Below are positions 23,101 through 36,667 of a DNA stretch of 64,000 bases, piece by piece (position 1 is the first letter of the stretch; each line of letters begins with the position of its first letter). Under the pieces are notes generated by a model. That model saw only the letters and a list, made by a program, of their open reading frames with translations, made no database searches and was not told where the DNA came from. The position numbers and the translations under genes are program-made. The stretch covers positions 5,822,052 through 5,886,051 of the forward strand of contig NC_037258.1 in assembly GCF_000002425.4 (NCBI RefSeq), in the 5' to 3' direction. The DNA comes from Physcomitrium patens. Taxonomy: Eukaryota > Streptophyta > Bryopsida > Funariales > Funariaceae.

Positions 23101-23529
23101 AACCAGACATTGATTCGGATCTTCAAACACGGCCATTTGGAATTTCACGGCTCATTAAAATCAAGCAAATACCGACAAAATCTGAGCACAACTTCCGCCC
23201 CCAATGTGAACGGAGCATCACGAATCCAGTTCTAAAATATCCCGAACCAGTTTTCCCAATGTGAAGAAGAAACGGTATCGAAAATAATACGAACCTCCGC
23301 TGGAAGGTGTGAACAGGGTAACACGAGTCAAAGCAATCGCAACGAACCTGAAATTCCCACCCCGCGCACACGCACTTACACGAATGCCGGGAAATTCGAA
23401 TCCTGTGCCTTGGCGGATTTGTCGAGGCACGGTCTCGGCGGTCCGTCGCGAGAGCCCGAAGTCAGTCGCGAATGCGAGAAAATAGCGTGGGGGTACGGTT
23501 AATTGCGAGGCGGGGGTCACAGCAACGAA

Positions 23530-23852
23530 AGCAAGCGATGTCGTGACCCTCTTCCAGAGACAGATCGCGTCAGTGCTGCGCGGCCTGTTGGAAATCCTCG
23601 CAGGCGCACCCAGTTGATCTCTCTCTCGCTGGATTGATTCGTCGTAGATCCAGCACCATGTGAAGAGCTGCGCAATGCGGGCAGGTCGTGGAAAGTGAGC
23701 TCCTCTGTTTGATATTTGGGTTTTGAAGTTGGGTCGCGAATTTTAGGGTACGGGAGGAAGTTGGGGTTTTATATCTCTTTATTATTATTATTATTATTAT
23801 TATTTGTGAGGGCTTTTGAGGACTGGAGGAGGTTTTTGGAGAGTTGCCGGGG
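23530..23852 (+). promoter_or_regulatory. 5' leader of the p24 gene
   Basis: GC-richer DNA leads up to the ATG at 23853, with CT-rich stretches (TCTCTCTCGCTGG near 23620) and a (TTA)n run at about 23779-23803. I see no strong TATA box. The exact transcription start is not defined. Confidence 0.4.
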
Positions 23853-25294
23853 ATGGAAGGGATGCGGACGAGGTGGGGATGCTGGTGTCAGCTAGCGCTC
23901 GTAGTTGGGGTGTGGCTGCTACTGACTCAGCAAGCGCTCGGGATCCGGTTCGTGATCGACAAGAAGGAATGTTTCCAGCATGAGGTGCCTAATGACGGCG
24001 ACCAAGTGCTCGTTTCGTATGTCGTAATCAAGTCTGAGAGTGCGTGGACCTTCGACCACGCGTCGGTTGGAGTAGACCTCATTGTGCGTTGACGTGTCTC
24101 TTGCCCACACTTTTGCCAGGATTTGTGTATTTTTTATTTCATGCATATTTTATTTCTTTGGTATAATGATCGAGGTCAGGTGACAGGGTGCTGCTTTCAA
24201 GAAGGGGTAAAAGCAGTGGATAAATATGTTAGGCACTTTTTGCGTGTGCTTGGTGGATGAGGAGATTGAGCCGGCGAGGATAGAACTGGAATGAAATCAA
24301 TGGCGATTGATGCGCAGGTTGAAGCACCTGCAGGTTATCAGGTGCACAGCTCGAAATCCAAAGTGGAAGACAAATTCAACTTCATAGCAGTGCGGAGAGG
24401 GCTTTACAAATTCTGTTTCTACAACCGGAACTATGTGCATGAGAACGTGGATTTTGATGTCCATGTCGGTCACCACATTACTGATATTGATGTGCAGCTT
24501 GTCAAAGATGGTGAGTATCATTTTAATGCGATCCTTTTCTACCTTGAGGCCCAACAACACGTTCAATATCAAGTTGTATGTCTTATCTGTGGGTTTTCTA
24601 CTGTCTTGCTTGTCCACCACTTGTTTTGAAAAGCATGCAAGGATGGCTAGATTTTTCCCTGTTACATTTAGTATCACTTCAAAACACGTCGGTCATCGGT
24701 ACTGGGTGGTTGCTTTGCAGAGCATATTGATCCATTGATTTGGCAAATTGAGAGGCTGGAGGAATCTTTGTACTCTATTCAGTTCGAACAACACTGGCTT
24801 CTAGCTCAGACTGACCGTCAAGAAATTGGTATGCACCATGTTTACCTTTCTCAGAACATGAGTAAATCTGCATTGACAATGCACGTATTGGAACTCTTTA
24901 TTTTCTTTTCTTATTTGTTCCTTTTTTTTCCTTTCTTTCTTTTTACTTCTTCTTCCTCTTCATCTTTTTCTCCGTCCTCTATACTTGTTGAACTTTTTGC
25001 ATGTTGTGGGTAATTTCAAGTGGCTTGCATCAAGTAGTTAAAACTATTGTCTGTGAACTTGATTCTAACGCTCTTGACGCACCATGATATAAGCCCCAGA
25101 TCCAACTAACAACCACACGTTTGGTGTTTTCCTGGGCTTTGGAACATTGTGGTCCAGTCAATGATGCCATGAGCAAGAGGCTTATTTACAAAGCGATACT
25201 GGAGGCGCTGGCGCTAGTAGGATGCAGTGTAGTTCAGGTTGTTTTGCTGCGGCGGCTCTTCGAGAAAAAGCTTGGCCAGTCATCACGCGTTTAA
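23853..25294 (+). CDS. p24-beta family cargo receptor (emp24/gp25L/TMED)
   Basis: Four exons: 23853-24083, 24318-24510, 24721-24828, 25158-25294. Phases match at each junction (0, 1, 1) and all sites are GT-AG, giving 222 residues, normal for the family. Residues 1-30 are a signal peptide. The lumenal GOLD domain (about 31-125) has the two conserved cysteines, C40 and C110. A coiled-coil part follows (LEESLYSIQFEQHWLLAQTD), then one membrane helix (about 188-208) and a short cytosolic tail, RRLFEKKLGQSSRV, with COPI/COPII-binding basic and aromatic residues. p24 proteins form hetero-oligomers that sort cargo, including GPI-anchored proteins, between ER and Golgi. The IRFVIDKKEC start and DRQEIVNDAMSKR region resemble the plant p24-beta-2 type. 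Confidence 0.93.
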
Positions 25295-27000
25295 CAGAAC
25301 TTTGGCTTTTCCTAACAGTTGCACGCTGTATTTTGAAAACATAGTGGTACGACATTCTTTTGTCATTCCTCAATGTATATTGTTACCATGATACACAATT
25401 TAGAGAAAGGATGACTAGTTGGGTTTATGTGTGTAAGGTGCAAAGTTCACCTTCTACAAACCCGTCGTAAGTTTGTTAGCACAGTCTGTGACAGACCTGT
25501 CCATGTTCTTCTTTCTAAAATTTGACAAGTAAGCCCATTTGAGGTCTATAGACCTCTTTACTTTTAGAAAAAGTTTGTGTCCTGTCGTAAACTATGTTCT
25601 CTATACTTGCTTGATGTGTTAAATGACTTCGTGATCCCGATGGGGCAACTCGATTTGAATTACATGGCATATTACTCTTGCAAGGTCTTGTCTTGTGGCT
25701 TCTCTATGAGTTTATATTCGTAGTGCTCCTGGTGAATGTGTGCCATCAGAAGTGGCATATTATTCTTCTAGTAGTGAACTTGTGACATGTTATTAAATCG
25801 CAGCACAAGTTAGCAATTCTATCTTCCTAATCTAACAACTCAGAGACAGGAGAGACAGTTACGATTTCACACGTGAATTCTAGTTCAGTGTCTCTGTTAT
25901 ATTGCAATTGGCTGTCAATAGTTTCAACTTGCCGGCCAAGTCGCAAAAGCCTTATGCAGTTTCATGCCTGCACCGTGCTGGGACAATTGTCATGTGTATG
26001 CTCACAAATTTTCGATACTGATGGATCAAACGGCAATTGTAAATGATTTCTTTTTAACAATAGTTTATTACTTTCGAAAATTTGTTCTAGATGTAAGGAT
26101 TTTCAACGGTAGATATCCGTGTTGAAGTTGTGGCACTGTTTGGCACATGGATTCATCAGAGTTCCCAAGGTTGTACTAAATTAATGTGAAATACGTGTGT
26201 CAGCTCCTCAAATATGTCAAGCCTCGAAATACGAAAATTCCATCTATTAAAACGGTAATATCGTATCCCTCACAGGTTCTTATACTTAGAATAATCACTA
26301 CCCTATCAACTGTGTTCCACAAAATCGAACCTCAAAAATGTCACGAAGGATCTGTACATGTAACCCAGGTCCTTCAGATGGTTTTAGTGAAGGTTTGTTA
26401 AGAAGGGTTGACCGAACAACGTGCAAGGAGTATCTTCAGAATAGCTCAGTGTCTCTCTACGTTGAATAAAGAACATATACTGAGGATTGCTGCTTGAATA
26501 TTAATGAGCATGTGCAAAAACTTCTTTGAAATCGAGCACCACGATACAGTAGAGCAATTGTGGCCACCCCATCAATTCGGAACATAAACAAAAGCCCAAT
26601 AACGAGTTCCGCAGAACATCCCCACAACGAGACTTTTACAGCAGGATTTCACCTATCCGCAGTGCCAGTCTATGTTCTGTAGCCGGCTGGGCAGAACTAA
26701 GACTAATATAAATTATATGAAGTTAGACATCAAAATTGATACCAATGGTCGTGGATTACGGTAGTCTTTCCGGTCACCTACGAATGAGACTCATCATGCT
26801 AATAGTATGTTTTGACCCTTCTCAATATTGTCTTATTGTTTCTCCCCAGCTCTTTACTTCTCCCTCTGATTTGGTTAAAGCTTCTTTGATCTTTGCTCTC
26901 CTTACCCTAAGTTCCAATTTTTTGTGGAAGGGTGTGCATATAGGCATGCATGTAACATTTTAGTTAAAATTGTCAAGTCCCGAGAGGAGACGGTGCTATC
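25295..27000. other. 3' flank of the p24 gene; no gene seen
   Basis: The first few hundred bases are probably 3' UTR. The rest is mixed-composition DNA with only short frames (for example 26186-26401 and 26736-26963) and no family resemblance. It may hold an unrecognised non-coding transcript. Confidence 0.35.
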
Positions 27001-27027
27001 CACATCTTCAGATGGCCATTCTTGCAG

Positions 27028-27118
27028 CTATTGTGAAACTTCCACCGCAGGTGAAATTTTGTAGCTTTGTGGAGACGAAGATTCCCATTTCTGCTGCCTC
27101 CAGGCATCATATACATCT
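27028..27118 (-). other. possible orphan exon
   Basis: On the minus strand a good acceptor (CCGTTTTCTTTTGCAG) ends at 27119. A GC-balanced stretch with codons DVYDAWRQQKWESSSPQS follows, reaching a stop near 27028. A second frame from the same acceptor is also open for about 49 codons. No partner exons were found, so this could be a gene relic or part of an unrecognised transcript. Confidence 0.2.
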
Positions 27119-27319
27119 GCAAAAGAAAACGGAAGATTATAATTAAGCATCAAGAATGAACAGAGCATAATCTTTATGAATAATTTGGAGACGTTTGATT
27201 GAAGCAATTGAGTGCATAGAAATAAATGGCAGGAAATGAATACATCAAACCATGCCCTCGTACTTGAAGACCTACAGATAGGACAAATGTCACTCTTCGT
27301 CAAAAGCAATGCCTAAATA

Positions 27320-28290
27320 CTTCCATGTCAGCCCATAGTAAGACTATTCTTTGTCACAAAGAACAAGTCCATTTTAGAGCCCTACTATAGAAGCAAAGAA
27401 AAACACATCATTTGGTTCAGTAAGAATAGTATCCTTTTATGCAATTAAATGGCTAAAACCCTTAAAGAGTGCCATTTTTGTTATGATAAGATATGAAAAT
27501 TATGTTGATAAAAATCAATGCATTTTTATTTTTATATAAAAAATAAAGTATATTTAAACAACATTATAGATTTAAGAGTCAAAATTTTGGATCTAATTAA
27601 TTTTTAAAAAATAAAACATAAAAATGACTCTATATGTTATATGGTGGTTATACTGATGTACTTGTTTGTAAAGATTGTGCCATTTTTTAAGAATGAATAA
27701 CTTAAAAAAGCAAGTTTTGATATTATTTGTAACAGAAGATATTGTAAACTAATAAAATATCTTCTTATACAACTTCTTTTACTCATTTCAAAGCCTATCA
27801 CGAATACAAAAATTTGCTATCTTATCATAGAATTTATTAATACTTTTATAATTACATTCTAAAATTATAATTCTAATTTTAAATTTTAGCTAATTAGAGT
27901 TAATATAGAGTGGATATTTGCCATATTCTATGTTAGAATTTTTCTTAATAAAAAATCTAATTAATAGTTTTAAAGATATTAAATTGGTTGTAATCCACCA
28001 AATGATGATTTATTGGTTTAATTTTTACAAAAGATTATTCTTTGTCTATTTAACTTCCATTAATGCCTACAATTGCTACTATATTAGTAAGCAAGCCAAA
28101 AAAAATTAATTTGTACAAACACATAATTTGGATAAATGTATATGCACAAGAAGTTTTTTTTGAATCTAAATTTGAGATCTATTTTGTTTCATCCATAAAG
28201 GGTAGCAATGAGAGACTTTAAAAATAAAAATCATATAAATGAAATATAGTTGGAGATTTAAGATAGAATTATAGTTTATAAAAAGATAGA
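27320..28290. other. AT-rich intergenic DNA
   Basis: No gene, RNA or intact transposon structure is visible. The sequence is strongly AT-rich with short random frames. Confidence 0.5.
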
Positions 28291-28295
28291 AAGCT

Positions 28296-28470
28296 ACAAT
28301 GTTTCTACTTCTACTTCTACAATGCTTCTACTTCTACTTCTACAATGCTTCTACTTCTACTTCTACAATGCTTCTACTTCTACTTCTACTTCTACAATGC
28401 TTCTACTTCTACTTCTACTTCTACAATGCTTCTACTTCTACTTCTACAATGCTTCTACTTCTACAACTTA
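28296..28470 (+). repeat. CTTCTA-based minisatellite
   Basis: About seven tandem units of AATG followed by two to four CTTCTA hexamers. Unit lengths therefore vary in 6-bp steps (about 22-28 bp). The array reads as an open Phe-Tyr / Ser-Thr frame by composition only. Confidence 0.9.
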
Positions 28471-28539
28471 AATGTGGTATTGTTATAAATAAGGGCATAT
28501 GATAAAATTTATCCAATAGTTTTTTTAATTTTTTTTTTT

Positions 28540-28870
28540 AGCAACTAAGATCAATAAGAAGATCTACAGTAAAGAAGTTTTTGAATTATGGATTCATTTT
28601 AAGAATAGCACCATTATTTAGTAGGCGCTTCAAGTTCAATCATTGTTTATAAAAAATCACAAAAATCTTGAGTATTTTATATAAATATGCATTTTTAATC
28701 ATTACCAAGCTTATTGAGGCATGTCTTTTTCAAGATTTGAATTCAAGATCACTTATCACTAAGAAAAACAACAAGGTTTGTTAGACACCCTTTCTAGACA
28801 TTCTTATCTTATATCAAAAGAAGGAGATTTGGCTTTTAATCTACTTAGATAACAAAGATCACAAAAATTC
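28540..28870 (+). pseudogene. RNase H-region fragment of a Ty3/gypsy element
   Basis: Decayed plus-strand fragment aligning with element A from the INYEIHDKELLAIVDSF region through the YTDHKNLEYF and LSDALSRRSY regions. Landmarks are AAAGAAGTTTTTGAATTATGG, the ATCACAAAAATCTTGAGTATTT block and CTTTCTAGACATTCTTATC. There are several stops and no LTR, so this is a truncated relic. Confidence 0.65.
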
Positions 28871-29740
28871 TTAGCATTTTTTTTTCTTGCACTAATATAA
28901 TACTTCATTTACATGAAAATATTAGCAACCAAAGGTACATACAATAAGATCAACAAGTTACTTAACTATGGTATATTTATTATTAATATTCTTCTAGTCA
29001 TAGCCTTATTTGAGAGTGATAAACCTAAAGTAGAAGAACTTATTAATGTTGGCACTACCAATAATGTCAAGAATATTGTAAGAAAAATTGTTGTAGAACT
29101 AATAGCAAATAAGATCATTTAAAAGGTGATTATCAAAATTTTGAAGGTAAATGCATGAATATCATATATCTATTACAAAAAAATTATTTATCATATCTAA
29201 GATATTGTTTGTTGATTGCAACATATAATAGTTTATATATTTATCATTTTTGTATGAACTTTTTTGTTAATATTGAATTATTTTTTTAAATCCAATTTAT
29301 GAACTTTAATTCAAGTCAAAGATTCAACTTTATTACATAAAAATTATGAAAGTTTATGTTAATATTTTCAACAAATGGAATAACTTCAGGAAAAATTTAG
29401 AATATAAATTTAGAAGAATATTAAATAAATCTAATTTTTTTATTTATTAAAGTGACCTATTTTATCTTAACCATCATTGCAATCTTGCAACTTCCATTCT
29501 TATTCTCAGCCATTCTTCATTTCCAACTGTTGTTAAGGATGAAAGTGGGAGATTGAAAATGTTGGGAGTGGGGATGACAATTGGGAACAAGGGAATGGCT
29601 AGTAATTGGAACAAGGTTGAAAGAGTACAATGATGGGATGATCCAAATTTTTACTACATCATTTTTGATGTTTCCGTATTATGTGAAGTTCTCTTGAGAA
29701 TGTACTAGATACTTGATTGAAGAAGGAAAACAGGAACTTG
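28871..29740. other. AT-rich intergenic DNA
   Basis: Contains one 69-codon Lys/Ile-rich frame (28913-29122) that I do not recognise, and a purine-rich GGGA/TGGG stretch near 29540-29640 similar in style to 38580-38680. No supported gene. Confidence 0.35.
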
Positions 29741-29744
29741 CAAC

Positions 29745-30420
29745 AAAATCATCCTAACAACTTTAATAGAATCCTAAAAAACTTTCAATTAAATTATAAC
29801 AATCCTAATCAATCTTTAATTAAATCCAAGAAGTCTCAACAACTTACAAAAAAAAACATAAAGAAACCATAATTAATGTTAATAAAATATATATAATAAA
29901 AAAAATCTTTAAAAAATATCAAAATTAAAAATCTTAATCAATTCCTATTATAATTCTCAATAAATCTTAATAAAATCTTAAACCAATCCCAACCAAATTT
30001 TAATGAAATCCTTAATTTTAATAAAATCTTAAGCAAAATTTAAATCCTAATCTTTGACCAAATTCTAATAAAATCCTAAATCCTGATTAAATCTTAATCA
30101 AATTTTAAATCCTAATTTTAGACCAAATTCTATTCATATCCTAAATAAATCCTAATCAAATTTTAAATCCTAATTCTACACTAAATCCTAATAAAATCCT
30201 AAATCCTAATGAAATTCTAATAAAATTCTAAATCCTAACCTTAGACCAAATCCTATTCAAATCCTAGACAAATTCTAATCAAATTCTAATCAAACTCTAA
30301 ATCCTAATATTAGACCAAATCTTAAATAATCCTAAGAAAATTTTAAGTAAATTTTAATCAATTACTATAGCTATTTGAAATCTTAATAAATACTGATTAA
30401 GCCATAGATTTTGACTAAAA
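29745..30420. repeat. imperfect AATCCTAA/AATCTTAA tandem field
   Basis: About 670 bp built from variants of AATCCTAA, AAATCCTAAT and TTAGACCAAATCCTA. There is a higher-order period around 60 bp: the TTAGACCAAAT marker recurs near 30050, 30117, 30240 and 30310. It is C-poor and is not a plant telomere repeat, which is CCCTAAA. Confidence 0.6.
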
Positions 30421-31364
30421 TTTCATTCAAATGTCAATCAACAAGCAATTAACAAACATACAAAAATTGAAAAGAATTAAACTTATCAATTGCAAGAAAA
30501 TCTTCCAAAACCTCTCCGTCATTGGCCACCCTCCTTCTCTAACTTAAATGTTGATCTTTCAATACCAATTTCTCCTTGTTGAACCATTTAATTGCTCCAA
30601 AAATTGGATTATGTATAGATATTTAAATCTTTATTATTTTCACTAAATTTTTCTTTAATCTAATTAAGAGATATTTTTAGATCTTGGAATCACTCATTCA
30701 TCCTAAATCTCAAATTTTTGAGATCATAATCCACAAAAACCTTCATATATTTCAATCTAACTACTCAATTGACCTCAAATTTTTCACATACATTCACAAC
30801 AAGCACAAAAAAAAAATTGCCTAATTTTTATTTATATATATGCTATAAATTCAAGAAACTATCAAATTTATAAACATATTTTTATTTCTCAAAATCTAAA
30901 CCTATTAAGTACATCTCTAACTTTGAAAATCCCTCAAAATCTCAATATCAATTCAAATGATATGAAACTAATACTCAAAAATCTTTTTTCAAGTTTGTTA
31001 TAAAATCTTGCTCTTTGATTTACAAAAGAACCTTGGATCCACCATAGGTACTCAATTTTGTGCTTTGGAAACTAATTTCAATCTTAATTGGCAATTAAAC
31101 TTTTTTAGATATCAATTCTTATCTTTTTAAAGTAATGTTTATTAAAATCAATTCCTAAATCTTTCTTTCATATGTTTATATATATATATTTAATTTATCT
31201 TATTTTTTCTTATTTATGGCTCTAGAAACTAAATAGAATCTATTTTTATAAAAATTCATTTTAATATTAATAGATTTTACTACTTACCTATTATTTATCT
31301 ATATTTTTATTATATATTTTTAACTAAGTTATTCTATAATAATTTTTTTTTTCTTCTTTCACCT
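30421..31364. other. AT-rich intergenic DNA
   Basis: Continuous AT-rich sequence. No coding, RNA or LTR signature was found before copy E starts. Confidence 0.5.
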
Positions 31365-31894
31365 AATGGCCATATTTATCTTAATATATATATATATATA
31401 TATATGATTAAGTAGAAGTAGATAAAAATAGATTTATTTCATAATATTTTTTAAAAAATCTTCCTAAAAGCTTAATAGATGTTGTTTTGACTTTATATGT
31501 GTTTGTAATTGATTGATAGGTTAAAATCTTAATCAAAAAATTAGTCACATGTTAGTAGCTTACAAAACAAGTTAATTATGTGATATACATATAGAAAAAT
31601 TATCTTATAAGTTAAGAAATATTTTTTACAAAGTCAACACATTTTGTAAAACGTATAGGACATCACCACATAGATCCTAGTTAAGAGTATATATGGAAGC
31701 AAGAGTGAAGCCTTCTTCGTTCTTATCAATGCCTTTCTAGTTGTTAGTCTTGTTTTAAGACTCTTTTGTCTTCTTATCTTTGGCAATAGTCATTCTAATT
31801 TAATATTATATCATCTCTGAGTGATTTTTTAGTCTTTTTGAGTGCCATAAGAGTGTATTGACATTTTAATTCTTTGAAGTTTATGTCCTTGACA
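31365..31894 (+). repeat. 5' LTR of copy E
   Basis: Homologue of the element A LTR with a decayed start in an AT run near 31384-31404. It contains the GTATATATGGAAGCAAGAGTGAAGCC block at about 31687 and ends TTGACA at 31894. Confidence 0.75.
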
Positions 31895-34800
31895 GTTTGA
31901 CAAGAGTGCTAATTTATTATTTTTGTTTTTTTTAGATGTGAGCAAATTACTCCACTTCTATTATTATTTTTGAAGTTTACAAATTAACCACCTTTGATCA
32001 AACTACTTAGTTGATTAATACTATTTTTTTTTTCTTAAAAAAAATAAATTACTCATCTCTATAGAAATTTTCATTCAATATTAGACGTTACAAATTAATT
32101 TCTTCTAATTTGACTTGTAGATTTGTTAAGTTGTTTGAAATAGAAGGAAAAATCATGGTTGCTACTCTTTGTAGAAGTGAAAATAGATTTGTAACTATTC
32201 CAAATATTTATGAACTTATCATTATTCTTAAAGTAGAAATTTTAGGCATGACTAGTGCCAACTATAGAAACACTAATCCTATGCCTATGATAGAAGTTTA
32301 GAATCTATGATAAAAAGTTGTGTAGTTGAAAGAAGTAAATAAATTAACCTCACAACCAAATCCACGAAGTTTTACTTCTATAAGTATAATAGAGATACGG
32401 ATTAGTATACCCAATAAGTTTGATGGAACGAGATCAAAATTTCAAGGATTTCTACAATAAGTCAAGGTCTATTTAAGATTGCATTCCTTCCAATACCATG
32501 ATGGATTTACTCAAGTTGGATTTATAAGTGCATTTCTATTAGGAAGTGCTCTCTCTTAGTTTGTATTTTTAATAGAAAAAGATTTGAGACTCTTTTATGA
32601 TTTGAATTCATTTTTAAAAGTATTTATGGCTATATTTAGAGAAAATAATTGAAAAAAAATAATAGAAATCAAACTCTTATCTTTATAGCAAGGATCATAG
32701 TTAACCACTATATATGCTGCAAAATTCCAAAATATTACTTGTAACATAGATTTGAATAACATCTAATGTAAAATAAGGTGAGAGATTCAAGAAGAGAATA
32801 GGACCTTTATAAGGTGTTGCATATAATTCTAGCTGCACAATTTCTATTCTAGCTAGAAAAACTTATTTTCTGATATATTATTTTTTTTGGCTATTATGCT
32901 TCTCATTTTATGATTGTATTGCTTCTTTAAATAATGTTGAATAGTGTGCATAGTTTTTCTATAATATAAGCATAAATCCTCTTGATGACATCAAATCTTT
33001 TCTTGCTTTGTGTGAAGTTTAAAATATATTATATCAATTTGTAATGGTTTTGATCTTGATGAATAAATTTTTGAAAACTTGAAAATTGCCATCAACACTT
33101 GACTTGTTCTTTTCTAGCTAAATCTTTGTTTTTGATGTCTTTCAAATAATCAATTATTACATGCAATGACTTTAGCAATAAACTATTTTAAAGATTCTAC
33201 CTTCAATATTGTCAATAATAAATCTTTGCCAATATCCTTCAACTTATATCAAAATTGATTGATAAGGACTTAGTATGATTATTCTATTGATCTTTAAGAA
33301 GGAGCTCAACTACTATTTGGATCAATCTATAGCCTATCATACAATAAGTTGGCTACACTCAAGGAATACATTGATGAAAATTTGCCTAAGAATTTCATAT
33401 GCTATTCTAAATTTCAAACCAAGGCTCTTATTTTATTTGTAAAGAAAAAAAATTGATCTCTACAAATGTATGTAGACTCTTAAGAATTCAACAAGATCAC
33501 CATTAACAATAAGTATTTTCTATCTTTGATTTGATGACTTTTTGATTGATTCAATCAAATAAAGATTTATATAAAAATAGATCTACAAGGAATATATAAT
33601 CTAATACTCATTAAAAAAAAATTAAAAAAGTACATTTCGAATTAAGTGTGGATATTTCAAATATAATGTCATGCCTTTTAGATTCACAAATGTATTAGCT
33701 ACTTTTTAATATCTAATAAATAATATCTTTTGTGAATTTCTTGATGACTTTCTCATCTATTATTTAGATGATATCTTAATCTATTCTAAAAATAAAAAAT
33801 AGCATGAATTTCATGTTTGTCATGTGTTACAAAAATTTAGAAAAGTAAGATTATTTGCCAAATTAAAAAAGTCTGTATTCCACACTATTCAAGTTGATTT
33901 CTTAGGATACATTATTTCCAACAAAGAGTTAATGATGGATCCAAAGAAGGCCTAGACTATTGTAGATTAGAAGATTCTAAAAACAATAAGAGATATATAA
34001 TATTTTTTAAACTTTGCGAATTACTATTAGATCTTTATTAAAAAAAAAATTTCAAGTTCCAATTCTACTTGTACATTTGACTTGTAAAGATAAACTTGAC
34101 TGGAGTAAAGAAGCCAAAGTATTTTTTGATGCTTTAAAGGAGTTTAAAATTGTACCAATTTTATATTATATTGACTTTTTTAAGGCAGTTTTCAAAGAAA
34201 CAAATGCATCAGATTTCTGTACAATATTGTCATAAATAACAGCAGATGACAAATTCTATTTCAAAGCTTTTTATTCCAAAAAAATATCAACAACAAAAAT
34301 AAATTATGAAATCCATAATAAAGAGCTCTTTGCAATTATGGATTCATTTTAAAAATGGCATCATTATCTAGAAAGTACTTTTAGTCTAGTCACTATATAT
34401 ATAAATCACAAGAAACTTGAATATTTCATGTTGGCATGTATTTTGAATTGTCACTAAGTCCATTGGAGCATGCTAATATTAAGATTTGATTTTAAGATCA
34501 TTTATAAATTAAAAAAATAATAAGGTTTATTAAATACTTTTTTTAGACATTTTTATCTTGTATCAAAAGAAAGAGATGCAGAATTTGATCAACAAAGAAT
34601 AATTTTCTTGAAGCCAAAGTATTTTCATCTTTGAGCAATAAAATCAACATTAATTGCTGATTCAACCTTTATTAAGCAAATTCAATAAATTATATCTTTT
34701 GATATTTTTGTTTCTGATATTAAGAATAATTTTTTTAAGTCTTGTGATACTTGTAAGTTCAAATTTAAGAATAATCTACTCTACTTTCAGAGACAATTAT

Positions 34801-36202
34801 ACATTCTAAAAGACAAAGTATAATTATTTATTCTTCAAACTTGTCATGAATTTTTAGTAGCTAGATATTTTTGATATAATAAGACTTTAGAGCTAATATC
34901 TAAAACAAATTGGTGGCCTCAAATATGGAAGGTAGTCAAAGACTTTGTACAATCATGTAATACTTCTTTAAGATCCAAAATTCCTCATCATTCACCTTAT
35001 GGACTTTTTTAGCCATTACCTATTTTAGAACAACCACGGTCCTTTGTTTCTATGGATTTTATCATGGAACTTCTAGTCTTAGGTTTGTATAATTCTACAT
35101 TTGTGGTAATAGATTATTTCACTAAGATGGCACATTTTGTATCATGTACAAAATCTATCACAAGTAAAGAAATCGCTAAGTTTTTTTTTAATAACATCTA
35201 TTACTATCATAGATTGTTCCAAGATATTATATCAGATAGTGGGGCTCAATTTGTATTAAGATTTTGAAAAATCCCTTTTGGGATTTTAAAGGTGGATATA
35301 AAGCTCTCTTTGACTTTTCATCCTCACATTGATGGACAAACAAAAATGGTGAATTAAATTTTAGAGCAATATTTGAGGTGTACCATCAACTATTATCAAG
35401 ATGATTGAACAATTCTTTTACCATTGGCAAAGTTTGCATATAATAATTTGGTACATTCTTCTATTTAACAAACACTTTTTTTTACCAATTATAGTTATCA
35501 TCTATAATTTGATACTTTTGACTTTTTAAAAGTTGATAATCTTTCGGCAAAAGATTTAGCAATTTTTTTGTCAAAACTACATGTAACAATGAAGGTGTAC
35601 TTAAAGGGAGCTCAAGAACAACAAAGGATTAATATGGATGCTTATTGCAAGGAAAAACCACAATCCAACATGTATAATAAGATATGGTTACTTTGTCACA
35701 ATATCAAGACTAAATGTCCTTATAACAAATTGGACTATCATAGGCTTTGATCTTTTCTTATTAGTGAATAAATCTAACTTATTGCTTATTGATTACATCT
35801 ACCAAAGTCTATAAAGATCCATCCTATATTCTATATATCTCTCTTTCAGTTATATAAGACAGTGAATGTTTGGAAAAGAAGACAAATGCCACCTCTTCTT
35901 ATAAAAGCAAATAATAATTAAGAATTTGAAGTAGAAAAATTCTTAAATTCAAAGAGACATTGAAATAGGTTAGAATATCTTATTTATTGGCAAAGATATG
36001 ATATTAGTCAATGCACATAGAAGCCATAAAAAAAATCTTACAAATAGAATAAAAAAAATTGAAGTTTTTTTATTGATAATATCTATTAAAACCAAGATAA
36101 AGAATATCAAATCTTTGCTATAAAAGAAACAAGAGCCAAAAAAGATAATATTCTATCTTTTATTCTTCTTTGATACTTTTGTGCATTTGAGATGCTAAAG
36201 AG

Positions 36203-36630
36203 ATGGAAAATCAACAACCAATAGATTCAATTCAAGAACTTTCACATGCTGATTTATTAAGCAAGATATTACAATTATCACAATCTTTAAGTTGACATAA
36301 TTGAGATGGAGATTCTTAAGAATAACATGTCATTTCTTAAATAGATGGCAAGATATAACATATTTGGTATCTTGATTTTGGAAAAGATTCTTGATGTTTG
36401 GTGATTTTATTAGAGGTAGGAACAATTCCTGATAGTATTCAAAATATTTTATTTGAAAGAAGTTATGAAGGCTTTAATAATAATCAAATAATAAGGTGGT
36501 CTTTCTACCTTAATATGAGACACTATCAATGGCTGAGAGGACCTATCAACCATTTTGAAAGAGAACAAAGATCAGAGTAAGTAGCAAATACAATTCACTA
36601 CATCTTAGATTTTTTCAACATAAAATGACC
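36203..36630 (+). pseudogene. orf3 remnant of copy E
   Basis: ATG (MENQQPIDSIQEL...) at 36203, then a TGA at the same place as in element A (after the SQSLS segment). The downstream frame keeps VILLEVGT, LFERSYEGFNN and LRGPINHFEREQRSE. Additional stops occur, so it is a relic, but it shows that orf3 is an old part of this family. Confidence 0.6.
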
Positions 36631-36667
36631 ACTCTTCATGCAACACGTCCCTAGAAAAAGGAGATAA

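Noticed and set aside
28296..28470. CRISPR array
   Set aside because: Units are contiguous with 6-bp length steps and no unique spacers, and the window is eukaryotic.
28299..28502. 67-codon Phe/Tyr/Ser/Thr repeat protein
   Set aside because: It is a translation of the CTTCTA minisatellite. The repeats explain the open frame.
29745..30420. Interstitial telomere repeats
   Set aside because: The units are AATCCTAA-like and lack the CCCTAAA/TTTAGGG core of plant telomeres.
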